Assembly: GCF_000829445.1 (NCBI RefSeq)
Contig: NZ_JXRQ01000024.1
Span: 1 to 64,000 of the forward strand
DNA: 64,000 nt
Direction: 5' to 3'
Origin: Jeotgalibacillus alimentarius
GTDB lineage: Bacteria > Bacillota > Bacilli > Bacillales > Jeotgalibacillaceae
Position numbers and translations under genes: made by a program. Shown here piece by piece: positions 9,334-18,803 of the stretch. The notes under the pieces were generated by a model. The model ran no database searches, had not been told where the DNA came from, and saw only the letters and a program-made list of their open reading frames with translations. Numbering within the stretch: position 1 is the stretch's first letter; the number at the start of each line of letters is the position of its first letter.

Positions 9334-9403
9334 AAAAAAGGCAGGAAGAGACTGGCAAATACTGCCCGTGTTACAGACGCATCTGTTCAATCTCTTACCT
9401 GCC
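9334..9403 (-). terminator. Branched RNA hairpin with T run after rocA
   Basis: On the minus strand the outer stem GGCAGG..AGAGA / TCTCT..CCTGCC closes two small hairpins, ACAGA-tgcg-TCTGT and GGCA-gtatt-TGCC, and is followed by TTTTTT. The structure therefore looks like a three-way junction ending as an intrinsic terminator 18 bp beyond the rocA stop. It could be a plain terminator of rocA or a conditional element controlling read-through into rocD. I do not recognise a known riboswitch class. Confidence 0.6.
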
Positions 9404-9420
9404 GGCTTATTCGTTAAAGC

Positions 9421-10965
9421 TTATAGCATTTCTGAAGTTGTTTTAGCCTGCATGTGAAGTGTCAGGTAATCCGGTCCGCCAGCTTTTGAATCTGTACCGG
9501 ACATGTCGAATCCGCCGAATGGCTGATAGCCAACAATGGCACCTGTACATCCACGGTTGAAGTAAAGGTTTCCGACGTGGAAATCTTCACGCGCCTGCTC
9601 CTGGTGCATGCGGTTATTTGTGATAACAGCACCAGTCAGACCGTATTCTGTATCATTGGCAATCTCGATTGCTTCGTCAAAGTTTTTCGCTTTTGTAAAT
9701 GCAACAACCGGTCCAAAGATTTCTTCCTGCATGATACGTGCTTTTGGAGAAACGTCAGCAAATACAGTCGGCTCAATGAAGAATCCTTTGCTGCTGTCGC
9801 CTTCTCCACCTGCAACCAGTCGTCCTTCTTCCTTACCAATATCAATATACCCCATAATCTTATCAAATGCAGCCTGATCAATCACAGGTCCCATGAAAGT
9901 ATCCGGAGATTTTGTTTCACCAAGTGATAATTCTTTTGTTAATTCTACTACACGGTCAAGTACCTGATCGTATACTTCTTCAAGTACAACTGCTCTTGAA
10001 CATGCAGAACATTTCTGACCGCTGAAGCCGAATGCTGACTTCACAATTGACTGTGCAGCCAGTTCAAGATCTGCTTCACTGTCTACTACGATTGTATCTT
10101 TACCGCCCATCTCAACGATGACACGCTTCAGCCATACCTGGCCGTCCTGCACTTTAGCAGCTCTTTCATAGATGCGTGTACCTACATCACGTGAACCTGT
10201 GAATGAGATAAAACGTGTTCTCGGGTGATCTACAAGGTAGTCGCCCACTTCTTTACCGCTGCCCGGAATATAGTTTACGACTCCTTTAGGCATACCGGCT
10301 TCTTCAAGCACTTCTACAAACTTCGCTGCAACAACCGGTGTTGTTGAAGCAGGCTTCAGAAGAACCGTGTTCCCTGTAACCATTGCTGCAACTGCAGTTC
10401 CTGCCATGATTGCAAATGCGAAGTTCCAAGGTGAGATAACGACACCTACACCAAGTGGAATGTAGTGATACTGGTTGAATTCGCCAGGACGGCTTTCAAC
10501 TTTCTTGCCTTCTTTCATCGCACGCATTTCGCGGCCATAGTATTCCATGAAATCTATTGCTTCTGCTGTATCAGCATCCGCTTCATTCCAAGGCTTACCA
10601 GCTTCCTTTACAAGCAGTGCAGAGAACTCGTGCTTGCGGCGTCTTACGATTGCTGCTGCGCGGAAAAGAATGTCAGCACGTACTTCAGGCTTTACTTTTC
10701 TCCACGTCTTGAACGCTTCGTCTGCAGCCTGCATTGCTTTTTCTGCAAGCTCCTGGTTCGCTTTTGATACACGGCCTACAACTTCATCCTTCTTTGCAGG
10801 GTTATAAGATACAATTTTATCTTCTGTTACAACACGCTGGCCGTCAATGATCAGCGGATAATCCTGCCCTAAATATCCTTCAACGGTTTTCATACCGTCT
10901 TCGAATGCTTTTTTGTTTTCTTTTACCGAAAAATCAGTAAATGGCTCATGATTGTAAGGAATCAT
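9421..10965 (-). CDS. rocA: L-glutamate gamma-semialdehyde (1-pyrroline-5-carboxylate) dehydrogenase
   Basis: A 514-residue NAD-dependent aldehyde dehydrogenase oxidising glutamate 5-semialdehyde to glutamate in arginine, ornithine and proline breakdown. The catalytic glutamate lies in VIVEMGGKD (about residue 286), the catalytic cysteine in [13 protein letters not shown] (about 320), and the cofactor region in PWNFAFAI and [11 protein letters not shown]. Length matches RocA/PutC. It is the first gene of the leftward cluster, divergent from the rocR-like regulator, with a TAGGAGG site before the ATG. I found no convincing -24/-12 promoter upstream. Confidence 0.94.
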   Translation of the reverse strand: MIPYNHEPFTDFSVKENKKAFEDGMKTVEGYLGQDYPLIIDGQRVVTEDKIVSYNPAKKDEVVGRVSKANQELAEKAMQAADEAFKTWRKVKPEVRADILFRAAAIVRRRKHEFSALLVKEAGKPWNEADADTAEAIDFMEYYGREMRAMKEGKKVESRPGEFNQYHYIPLGVGVVISPWNFAFAIMAGTAVAAMVTGNTVLLKPASTTPVVAAKFVEVLEEAGMPKGVVNYIPGSGKEVGDYLVDHPRTRFISFTGSRDVGTRIYERAAKVQDGQVWLKRVIVEMGGKDTIVVDSEADLELAAQSIVKSAFGFSGQKCSACSRAVVLEEVYDQVLDRVVELTKELSLGETKSPDTFMGPVIDQAAFDKIMGYIDIGKEEGRLVAGGEGDSSKGFFIEPTVFADVSPKARIMQEEIFGPVVAFTKAKNFDEAIEIANDTEYGLTGAVITNNRMHQEQAREDFHVGNLYFNRGCTGAIVGYQPFGGFDMSGTDSKAGGPDYLTLHMQAKTTSEML

Positions 10966-11001
10966 AATAAACCTCCTAATTATATAAGTATTGTTCCGGG
11001 C

Positions 11002-11067
11002 TTACGCAAAAAATATTTGCAGTAAGAAAACCCTTACATATATAATAATGCAAAAGATGATTGCATT
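11002..11067. promoter_or_regulatory. Dyad symmetries in the rocA/rocR divergent spacer
   Basis: Three dyads are seen: TTACGCAAA...TTTGCAGTAA (11002-11024), GTAAG..CTTAC (11022-11036), and a perfect AATGCAA-N7-TTGCATT (11047-11067). They sit between rocA and the regulator in the place expected for activator sites. Binding by the regulator is an inference; no standard sigma-54 promoter accompanies them. Confidence 0.45.
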
Positions 11068-11147
11068 TTTCAAGTATTTTCTCTTTTCAAATAATTAAAA
11101 AGCCAATCCACGTTGCAGAAATGCTTCATGAAGGGAGCGAAAAGACC

Positions 11148-12470
11148 TTGCACTCAATTCAGCATTCAGCTTTTATTTCTTCAATGATTGATGTTATTGA
11201 CCGTGGTATTCATGTTGTGGATGCGAACGGACGAACCATTTTTTATAATCAGAAAATGCGTGAAATGGAAGGCACCGGCGATATTGATCTGCTTGACAGA
11301 CGCCTGCTTGACGTCTTTCAGTTTCATCCTGACGACCAAAGTACACTGCTTCAGGCATTGACATTAAAAGAACCAATTCTGAACGTTCAGCAATCCTATT
11401 TTAATGTAAAAGGGCACGAAGTCACCGCAATTAACGATACGTATCCGATTATCATAGACGGCACGGTTCTTGGTGCCATTGAAATTGCCAGAGAGGTAAC
11501 AGCGGTTGAGCACGATATCATCCCGCATAAAAAGCTGTCATCGTTCGATCACTGGGCAGGCACTTCCCCTCTCATCCAGCAGATGATTGATGAAGGAAAA
11601 CGCGCTGCCGAAAGCGATGATTTTCTGTTGCTCTGCGGGGAGGCTGGTACCGGAAAAGAACTGCTTGCACAAAGTATTCATTTAGAGCGGGGGCTGCATG
11701 AAAGCAGCTTTATAGGAATTGATTTCAGGAGTTCGTCTGATGAACGGAGCGAGCGGTTTATTGAAGAGCTGCAAAGCAGCAGTAAAAAAACTTTTTTTAT
11801 GGGCCACGCCGAATACCTGCCGATTGAGCTTCAGAAAAAACTCGCAGACAGACTGCTCATTGAAAAAAGACAGCCGCGTCATGAACGGGAAAATCTCATT
11901 TTAACACTGAGTGAGGATCCGATTGATGCCATTCAGTCAGGCAAACTCCTGAAAGAACTCTATTATGTGATCAGTGAGCGCACCGTATTTGTTCCGGCAT
12001 TGAGGGAGCGTAAAGAGGATATCAGCGAACTCGTTCAATATTTTATCGAACAGTTCAATATCCGATTTCAAACGGCAGTTTCAGGAACTGCTGATGAAGT
12101 ATTGAAGCTTTTTTGTGAGTATGACTGGCCCGGAAACGTCAGAGAGCTTGAGCACGTAATGGAAGCTTCCATGCTCGCACTCGGGACTGAAAATCAGATC
12201 TCTTATTCCCACCTGCCACACTATTTCAGGCTGAAGTTCGATGATCCCTCAAGCAGTATGCCTGCACTCGATGGTTCAGCTTTCATGGTGAAAGAAGGGA
12301 AAGCCTCTCAAACGCTCGACAGCTTTTTACAAGAAGCGGAATCTTATTATATTCAAAAGTCGCTGCAGTACCATGATTTTAATATCACGAAAACAGCGGA
12401 TGCACTCGGAATGAGCAGGCAGAATCTGCAGTACCGTATGAAGAAGCATGGGTTGAAGGTGAAGGGGTAG
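11148..12470 (+). CDS. RocR-like AAA+ transcriptional regulator with degenerate sigma-54 contacts
   Basis: About 440 residues: an N-terminal PAS-like sensor (IDRGIHVVDANGRTIFYN), a linker, an AAA+ domain with P-loop GEAGTGKE (about residue 163), sensor PGNVRELEH, and a Fis-type helix-turn-helix at the C terminus (NITKTADALGMSRQNLQYR). The GAFTGA loop that contacts sigma-54 is absent, and the Walker B acids are replaced (FMGHAEYLP where the family has FLDE...LP). It therefore probably cannot drive sigma-54 promoters, though it still may bind DNA and sense ornithine-type ligands. The TTG at 11148 is chosen for AAGGGAGCG 8 bases upstream; an in-frame TTG at 11061 is possible. Confidence 0.8.
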   Translation: MHSIQHSAFISSMIDVIDRGIHVVDANGRTIFYNQKMREMEGTGDIDLLDRRLLDVFQFHPDDQSTLLQALTLKEPILNVQQSYFNVKGHEVTAINDTYPIIIDGTVLGAIEIAREVTAVEHDIIPHKKLSSFDHWAGTSPLIQQMIDEGKRAAESDDFLLLCGEAGTGKELLAQSIHLERGLHESSFIGIDFRSSSDERSERFIEELQSSSKKTFFMGHAEYLPIELQKKLADRLLIEKRQPRHERENLILTLSEDPIDAIQSGKLLKELYYVISERTVFVPALRERKEDISELVQYFIEQFNIRFQTAVSGTADEVLKLFCEYDWPGNVRELEHVMEASMLALGTENQISYSHLPHYFRLKFDDPSSSMPALDGSAFMVKEGKASQTLDSFLQEAESYYIQKSLQYHDFNITKTADALGMSRQNLQYRMKKHGLKVKG

Positions 12471-12530
12471 GGTTAAGCGTTTTTGTTAGTTTTCGGGCGT
12501 GGTGGTGTAGCCCAGCGAATCATTGGTAAA

Positions 12531-12676
12531 GGTGATGGAATTAATGAATTGCTGATCGAATAACCTGCATTGGTGATAGATATTTTACCGCTCGCAGCGC
12601 AGAACGGTGAATTGCGCCAAAAGGTGATGGAATTATGTTCAAAGATGATACATTTATCAAAAAAGGTGATAGAATT
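12531..12676. repeat. Degenerate 21-bp repeat array A
   Basis: The word GGTGATGGAATT and close variants recur at 12531, 12551, 12572, 12623, 12643 and 12665, mostly 20-22 bp apart, with a decayed unit near 12606. The array lies between convergent rocR-like and yugI genes, just beyond the yugI terminator. The same unit word appears in array C. Confidence 0.7.
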
Positions 12677-12712
12677 CCAGCCACCTCTCTGCGTCCCAGC
12701 CGGCCAAACATC

Positions 12713-12750
12713 AAAAAAAGACTCATGCGGCAAACCCGCATGAGTCTTTT
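12713..12750. terminator. Bidirectional terminator between rocR-like gene and yugI
   Basis: GACTCATGCGG / CCGCATGAGTC perfect stem with A and T runs on either side. Confidence 0.9.
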
Positions 12751-12759
12751 AATATCGTC

Positions 12760-13140
12760 TTATCGCTTCATGTCAGACTGATCAATCCACTCCTGAAGCT
12801 TATCTTTCAGGCTGTTGAAACCTGTAGTGTCTTCAGTGTGTGATACAGACTTAGAAGGCTGAGCACGGCGCTCTTTGCGCTGTGGCTTTTCAGGTGCTTC
12901 TTCAGTTGCACGGATTGACAGGCTGTATTTACCAGCATTTTCATCAACAGAAAGAACTTTTACGTTTACTTCCTGACCTACTGAAAGGTGATCGTTAATG
13001 TCGTTAACGAAACCGTGAGTTACTTCTGAAATGTGTACTAGACCTTGTGTATTTTCATCAAGTGCAACGAAAGCACCGTATGGCTGAATCCCTGTAACTT
13101 TACCTTTTAGTTCTTGTCCTGCTTCGAATTTTGTAGACAT
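12760..13140 (-). CDS. yugI: S1-domain general stress protein (YugI/GSP13 type)
   Basis: A 126-residue RNA-binding protein. Residues 5-75 form an S1 OB-fold (GQELKGKVTGIQPYGAFVAL ... GLVHISEVTHGFVND), followed by a basic linker and an acidic tail. GSP13 of B. subtilis associates with ribosomes under stress. The ATG at 13140 has GGAGAG at good spacing; a GTG eight codons upstream in the same frame lacks one. Its location between the roc cluster and the yugE/patB pair follows B. subtilis order. Confidence 0.88.
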   Translation of the reverse strand: MSTKFEAGQELKGKVTGIQPYGAFVALDENTQGLVHISEVTHGFVNDINDHLSVGQEVNVKVLSVDENAGKYSLSIRATEEAPEKPQRKERRAQPSKSVSHTEDTTGFNSLKDKLQEWIDQSDMKR

Positions 13141-13216
13141 GGAAATCTCTCCTATAACCAATTATTTTTTATCGTTTTCACGCAATTATTGATTATATCA
13201 CAAGTCTTCGACAAAA

Positions 13217-15169
13217 TCAAAACCAGCTGAGATGATCAGCATCGAATTCAACCATCCATACACCATTTATTTCCTGCAAAACGATTTCTCTTTCGTCATA
13301 GTCCCCGCCTGACAAAGTCACGAGTGCTTTCCCATCTGCGAATGCTGTTTGGATAGATGTAAAACGGCCTGCCAGAAATTCTTGATCCGACCAGTTTATT
13401 TGATCATCAATCACAAATGTCCCGGGTACAGACATCATTTCAGCCACTTCAGGGTTATTTAAAGACATTGCATTCATATAAATAAGCACTGCTTCTTTTG
13501 GTAATAAGTAGCTTATATCACTGATGTTTTGAAAAGAATTAAGCATATTATATTTTTCCTGAAGGTTATCACTCAGCGGGAAATAAGCGTCATCATACCT
13601 GATACGGTACAGGACAGGGACCAGCGTATATTTGTCACGGATTTCTCTGACTTCATCAGTCATGATGTAATCTGTATCACCAAGGGCATTGTAAATATCA
13701 CGGATATACCGTGCAGTTGAATACTTCTGTATGTTTTCCTCAGTGATTAACCCTTCCCAGATCTCAAGTACCTCGGGACGGACTCTTTGGGATTCGTCTG
13801 TGACATCAAGCAGAAACGCTTGAAAAAGTCTCGAATGTTCGATTAACATTTCCTTTGTCAGCCACTCATCGCCTGCCATACGGATGAGAATATCTTCAGA
13901 TGTCAGCAGTTTGATAGACTGCTGTGCATAACTGTAGTCAGTTTCTCTGTCTTCAGTTACGTAAGGAAAATACTTTTTTTCTCTAATCATTCTGGCGTAC
14001 TCGTCTGTTAAGAGACCATCTATTGCTCTATCAATTCGTTCTTCACTGTAATTCACATCAAAGGACTGCTGTTCAGACTGTATGGTCACTTCAAAACCAT
14101 TTTCCTCAATTTTATCAATCAGCGCCTGTGCTTCATCTGAAAATTGAAACTGCGCAATGTCTGTTTCGAGCCCGTTTAATTCAGACTCGTATTGCAAAAG
14201 AACTTCTTCATACACGTTGATCATACCGAACGTATTGGATGTAAAGCGGGAAAGCAAGGCATCATTAGCCTGAAGGATAGCAAATGAGGTGCGCGTGGAA
14301 ACCTGCTGGGCGTCACTGGCCAACTTATTGATCGGTGTAATCATCTCATTTGTTGCGAGGCGTTCTACATTTCTCATGCTTGAAATTGCGTTTCCGGCTG
14401 TTTCTTCTGTATCTGCAGTTGCTCCTAACTCCTCTACACTTTCCATCCTGGTGATCAGGTTTTCAACATATTCAAGTTCCTCAAGCTGTTCTCTATTCAG
14501 TCCAGTTTGTTCAGATAAAAAATTAACTGCATCTTCTACAGCCGAAGTCATGGCCTGCTGTGCTTCTGCAAGTGTCTTTGAATCAGGCTGCTCCGGCGCA
14601 AACGTTGTCTCTCCTGCACCATCATTGCTATTAGGGTCCTGAAGTAATAAAAATATGACTGCAATGATTGCAGCACCTGCTACTGTCATAACCGGCCAAT
14701 TCAGATTCAATGGCTTTCTGTTACCGGTTTCAGCTGCTTCAGACATTTCAGAAGGAGCGTCCGGCAGTATTTCAGCGGGCTGCTCTTTCACTGTATCTGT
14801 CATCATTTTCATCAGCAGCCCGAGCTGTTCATCGCTGATCCTGTAACCAAACCTGTTCTCCATCCGTTCTTTCAGTTTGAGGAAAGCCTCTTTATCAAAA
14901 GCAGCTGTCTCATCAAAATAAGGCAGCAGCACATAGACACGGTCACGCATGTCCAATTGAGCGACTTCAAACCAGACCTCTTCATCTTCGTTATGTTTGA
15001 AAGTGTCTGACGTCTTTAAAGGGGGAACTGACTCCCCCTTTTCAATAATCAGGGGGACTCTCTTGCCTGCATGCTTCTTCATTGCCTCACGGATAATGCC
15101 TGCACGTACAGACAATGGCAGTCCTGCAGCAAATAAAAAATCATTCAGGCTTTTTTCAGTCTCCAGCAT
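13217..15169 (-). CDS. Membrane-anchored protein of unknown function, downstream member of a coupled pair
   Basis: A 650-residue protein I do not recognise. Residues 1-155 look cytoplasmic, residues about 158-176 form a single membrane helix (TVAGAAIIAVIFLLL), and about 470 residues follow outside the membrane, rich in acidic and helical segments. The last 80 residues end in a pattern typical of NTF2-like folds (NGVWMVEFD). Its start overlaps the stop of the upstream gene as TGATG, so translation is coupled. Layout and local phrases (SYLLPKEAVLIYMNA versus HPQILIVFYLNA) suggest it is a paralogue of that gene. A role at the cell surface is inferred. Confidence 0.75.
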   Translation of the reverse strand: MLETEKSLNDFLFAAGLPLSVRAGIIREAMKKHAGKRVPLIIEKGESVPPLKTSDTFKHNEDEEVWFEVAQLDMRDRVYVLLPYFDETAAFDKEAFLKLKERMENRFGYRISDEQLGLLMKMMTDTVKEQPAEILPDAPSEMSEAAETGNRKPLNLNWPVMTVAGAAIIAVIFLLLQDPNSNDGAGETTFAPEQPDSKTLAEAQQAMTSAVEDAVNFLSEQTGLNREQLEELEYVENLITRMESVEELGATADTEETAGNAISSMRNVERLATNEMITPINKLASDAQQVSTRTSFAILQANDALLSRFTSNTFGMINVYEEVLLQYESELNGLETDIAQFQFSDEAQALIDKIEENGFEVTIQSEQQSFDVNYSEERIDRAIDGLLTDEYARMIREKKYFPYVTEDRETDYSYAQQSIKLLTSEDILIRMAGDEWLTKEMLIEHSRLFQAFLLDVTDESQRVRPEVLEIWEGLITEENIQKYSTARYIRDIYNALGDTDYIMTDEVREIRDKYTLVPVLYRIRYDDAYFPLSDNLQEKYNMLNSFQNISDISYLLPKEAVLIYMNAMSLNNPEVAEMMSVPGTFVIDDQINWSDQEFLAGRFTSIQTAFADGKALVTLSGGDYDEREIVLQEINGVWMVEFDADHLSWF

Positions 15170-17253
15170 CAGCCACCCACCCCACTTGCCAACGCTTCAA
15201 AAATATCTGCTGAATTAAATTTAATATGGTATCTGTCTTCAGATTCAGTAATCGTAAAATTGATTGAATTTCTGCTTTGATCAAATGTCAATACCATTCC
15301 CTCATCTGATGAAGAGACAGGTATCAAATCATTAATACGTCCAAATTCGTATTCATATTGACTCGCAGCCTGCACAAAAGACTCGTAATCAGGAAGATCT
15401 TCTCCTTCAACGAGAGAGTACGCAGTTTCGTAATCCCCTGTTTCAAGTGCATTCAGGTAAAACACGATTAAAATTTGAGGATGAATAAAATCAATGCGCT
15501 CAAACCCTTCAGCTACATAGATTTGATATAGTTCCTCCATGTAACCGCTGAGCGGCATAGTCATAGTAGCTGATGAATGATTTGAATAATACAAAGGGTC
15601 AATATATTGACTGAATGGAGAAATAGAGACGTCTCCAAATCCCTCTATGAGCTCATAATCATTCTTTTCTGCAATCCATTGATTCAGAGACACTATTTTT
15701 CTAATGTTAGAACCATTGAATTTTTCGTCATTTAAAATATATTGCCATGCTTCACGATAATTTTCGGATATTTCTTTTCCAGCATACATCGAACGATCAA
15801 AACTAAGAGATTTTAATTGGTCTGTAAATTGATAACTCATCCCGTATGGCACCTGAAGTTCATAACCATACTGATTATCTCCACTATCTAACTCAGCTCT
15901 CATTAATTCCTGTTGTTTGAAAAGACCCGTCAACATTTTCTCAGTTTCGAGCAACTGATCTGCCCTTGCAATTAAATCCGCATCAAACTGATTGGCAGAC
16001 ATATTCATTTGCATACCCATTTCTGTGAACATACTAATAAACTTCTGATACTCGGGATGCAGGTAGTCAGTCTCCGCTAAAAACTCAGGGCCGCCATAAG
16101 ATACAGTCGTAACCATTTGTTCATCTGTTTGCTGAAACGTTACTTCCATTCCATTAGCTGAAATCTTTTCAAACAAATCGCTGTGATTTTGTCTCAATTC
16201 TTCCTCAGTATAGTTATTTTCAAGAATGAGTTCATTTAGCTTTCTTTCGTAAGCCATCAGGAAGTCAGGTGCAGCATGCAGTAACGATGCAACTGCCTGA
16301 TCACTTCTCATCAGATTGTTATCACCAGCCATATCACCTGCCTGTTCATAACTGTTGCGCAGTGCTATTAATGGCGGATCCATACTGTCAAGAACATAAT
16401 CAGTATACTGTTTCATATCTTCAATACCCGGACCTGATACACCCACGTCAGGCTTCATCATCGTTCTGATGTAATCAATGTGGGAATCAGCCTGCTGGAC
16501 CACCATCATAAAACGGAGATCACTTTCAGTCAGACCAAGTGTCTCAGCTAACTGTTCTTTTTTTTCAGTAACTGTTGTTTCGATTTCTTCAATCTCTTCA
16601 TCTGTAAAGGCCTTCTCACTTGCCAGGTCATCAGCATCATCTTCATCAGCCTCCTGCGCACCTTGACCTTCGTCTGCAACAGGTGGATCACCAAGTAAAA
16701 ACATCGCACCCGAAAGCAGCCCGATCACCAGTACTGCTGAAGCAATCGGCTTAACAGCTTTTTGCTTCTTTGCTGGCACAGGCTCAGGAGTCTCTTCCTC
16801 CCTGGGCAGTGATTCTCTGGACTCAGGCATTTCTTTATGATCATAAGTAGGTTTTAAAAACCTGAGAAGTTTCTCTGTCTGTGACTGATCTGTATCAAGA
16901 TGATCAGACAGTCTCGTCAAACCTTCTTGATATTGGTCTGCACTGATCATGTTCTGAAGCTGATCTGACTGATGAAAAATAGTCAGCGCTACTGCTGATT
17001 TCAAGTGTAATGGCAGCTCCTGCAACGCTTCATGAATTTCCTGATCATCTGCATGCGGAGAGATCGTTTCAATTTCAGGCTGTATATGTGATGCCTCATC
17101 TAAAATGATCTGCATACAGTCAGATTCACTTTCAGGCTCGGCTTTAAATAGCTTGCCGCTGACCCTCTCACGTTCAGATTCAGGAAAACCGAGCTGTATC
17201 ATAAGCTGTTCAGCTTTATTTTTCCAGTAAGGTTCTTCTATTGAAAATTGCAT
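15169..17253 (-). CDS. Membrane-anchored protein of unknown function, upstream member of a coupled pair
   Basis: About 694 residues with the same plan as the downstream gene. A cytoplasmic N-terminal region of about 165 residues is followed by a basic KKQK patch, one membrane helix (about 168-187), a very acidic linker (EDDADD) and a long extracellular helical region. That region includes a Met/Gln-rich segment near residues 400-420 and a C-terminal domain with EDRYHIKFN. The ATG at 17253 follows AGGGGTG. The pair forms a two-gene leftward operon placed between yugI and an NSS transporter, where B. subtilis has unrelated genes. No known domain was recognised. Confidence 0.75.
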   Translation of the reverse strand: MQFSIEEPYWKNKAEQLMIQLGFPESERERVSGKLFKAEPESESDCMQIILDEASHIQPEIETISPHADDQEIHEALQELPLHLKSAVALTIFHQSDQLQNMISADQYQEGLTRLSDHLDTDQSQTEKLLRFLKPTYDHKEMPESRESLPREEETPEPVPAKKQKAVKPIASAVLVIGLLSGAMFLLGDPPVADEGQGAQEADEDDADDLASEKAFTDEEIEEIETTVTEKKEQLAETLGLTESDLRFMMVVQQADSHIDYIRTMMKPDVGVSGPGIEDMKQYTDYVLDSMDPPLIALRNSYEQAGDMAGDNNLMRSDQAVASLLHAAPDFLMAYERKLNELILENNYTEEELRQNHSDLFEKISANGMEVTFQQTDEQMVTTVSYGGPEFLAETDYLHPEYQKFISMFTEMGMQMNMSANQFDADLIARADQLLETEKMLTGLFKQQELMRAELDSGDNQYGYELQVPYGMSYQFTDQLKSLSFDRSMYAGKEISENYREAWQYILNDEKFNGSNIRKIVSLNQWIAEKNDYELIEGFGDVSISPFSQYIDPLYYSNHSSATMTMPLSGYMEELYQIYVAEGFERIDFIHPQILIVFYLNALETGDYETAYSLVEGEDLPDYESFVQAASQYEYEFGRINDLIPVSSSDEGMVLTFDQSRNSINFTITESEDRYHIKFNSADIFEALASGVGG

Positions 17254-17412
17254 GATTTCACCCCTATTTATTACCATTATACCGTTTTTCATGAGGCATT
17301 TGGTCCAATTAATGGAATTCACTGAACATTTTTAAAAAATCTCTTCAAAAAGACTTTTCTCTACTCTCAGGATGTAGTAGCATTAACAAATCAAAAAGAA
17401 GAGGTGAAACGT

Positions 17413-18753
17413 ATGAAGTCACAGCAATGGTCGTCAAAGATCGGGTTTATACTGGCAGCTGCCGGTTCAGCAATTGGTCTTGGGGCGATCTGGAAGTTCC
17501 CATATATGGCGGGTTCTAATGGCGGGAGTATTTTTCTGCTGTTTTTTATATTGTTTACAGTATTAATTGCAGGTCCGATTTTACTTGCTGAGTTTGTGAT
17601 CGGCAGACGGGGAAAATCTGATGCGATTTCCACTTACCGAAAGCTTGCTCCTTCAAGCAAGTGGCCATTTGTAGGATACCTGGGTACAGCTGTTGCTATT
17701 ATTATTCTTTCATTCTACAGCGTGGCGGGCGGATGGATATTATCTTATCTGTACCGGAGCGTGACCGGTAACCTGACCGGATTATCACAGGAAGAGTATG
17801 GCGGGCTGTTTGAGACGATTATTTCAAACCCTGTCGAAGTACTTGTCGCACAGGGGATCTTTATGATCCTGACGATTCTGGTCGTACAGACCGGAATTCA
17901 AAACGGAATCGAGCGTGCAAGTAAAATCATGATGCCTGCACTGCTAGTGATGTTTGTTATTCTTGCGATCAGATCACTGACGCTTGATGGCGCTTCAGAA
18001 GGACTTGAGTATTTATTTATTCCTGACTGGAGCTATATGACAAGTGAAACAATGCTGCTCGCGCTTGGCCAGTCATTCTTTGCATTGAGCGTCGGGGTAT
18101 CTGTGATGGTTACTTATGCATCTTATCTGAAGGATGATGAAAACCTTGGACGATCCATGGGGTCAGTTGCAGTGCTGAACATCGTGATCTCGCTTCTTGC
18201 GGGAATCGTTATCTTCCCTGCAGTATTCGCTCTTGGATTTGAACCCGGAGAAGGACCTGGACTTGTATTCGTTGTGCTGCCTGCCGTGTTTAACGAGCTG
18301 GCATTTGGCGGACTGTTCATGTTTGTATTCCTGGTGCTGCTGTTATTCGCAACACTGACTTCGGCATTTTCTATTCTGGAAATCGTCACAGCATCATTTT
18401 CAAAAGGGCGTCCTGAAGCACGTAAAAAGTATGCATGGATTGCCGGCGTATTAATTTTTATTATCGGCCTTCCAAGTGCACTGTCGTTTGGCGTACTGAC
18501 AGACGTTACGATTAATGGCATGCTGATATTTGATTTTGCAGACTATATTGCCAATAACTTCGGTCTGCCGCTCGGCGCATTACTGATCAGCCTGTTTGTC
18601 GGCTTCCGTCTGAAAAAAGAGGATGTATTCGGAGAGCTTGAAAAAGGGGCAAATGGTCCGGCGAAATGGATGCACGTATGGTATTTCCTGATTAAAATAC
18701 TTGCACCAATCGCAATCATCGCAATCTTTTTACAGTCACTGGAGATTATTTAA
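17413..18753 (+). CDS. Sodium-dependent transporter of the NSS (SNF) family
   Basis: A 446-residue secondary transporter with about eleven membrane segments. The family signature is at the N terminus: WSSKIGFILAAAGSAIGLGAIWKFPY, shown here in parts GFILAAAGSAIGLG and IWKFPYMAG with the Na+-site glycines. NSS members import amino acids or related solutes with Na+; the substrate here is unknown. The ATG at 17413 has AGAGGTG six bases upstream. The gene is monocistronic with a strong terminator. Bacterial members such as LeuT-type proteins share this length. Confidence 0.9.
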   Translation: MKSQQWSSKIGFILAAAGSAIGLGAIWKFPYMAGSNGGSIFLLFFILFTVLIAGPILLAEFVIGRRGKSDAISTYRKLAPSSKWPFVGYLGTAVAIIILSFYSVAGGWILSYLYRSVTGNLTGLSQEEYGGLFETIISNPVEVLVAQGIFMILTILVVQTGIQNGIERASKIMMPALLVMFVILAIRSLTLDGASEGLEYLFIPDWSYMTSETMLLALGQSFFALSVGVSVMVTYASYLKDDENLGRSMGSVAVLNIVISLLAGIVIFPAVFALGFEPGEGPGLVFVVLPAVFNELAFGGLFMFVFLVLLLFATLTSAFSILEIVTASFSKGRPEARKKYAWIAGVLIFIIGLPSALSFGVLTDVTINGMLIFDFADYIANNFGLPLGALLISLFVGFRLKKEDVFGELEKGANGPAKWMHVWYFLIKILAPIAIIAIFLQSLEII

Positions 18754-18757
18754 TGTA

Positions 18758-18803
18758 ATAAAAACCCCTTTCACCCGGTAAGTTCCGGTGAAGGGGGTTT
18801 TGT
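18758..18803. terminator. Terminator between NSS transporter and yugE
   Basis: AAAACCCCnTTCACCCGG pairs with CCGGTGAAGGGGGTTTT around a short loop; usable in both directions. Confidence 0.85.

Noticed and set aside
9127-9390. Open frame of 87 codons upstream of rocD
   Set aside because: It lies across the palindromic element and the terminator hairpin and has no ribosome binding site.
10966-11060. Sigma-54 (-24/-12) promoter for rocA
   Set aside because: The closest GG-N10-GC spacing lacks the flanking TGGCAC and TTGCA context, and the local regulator lacks GAFTGA.
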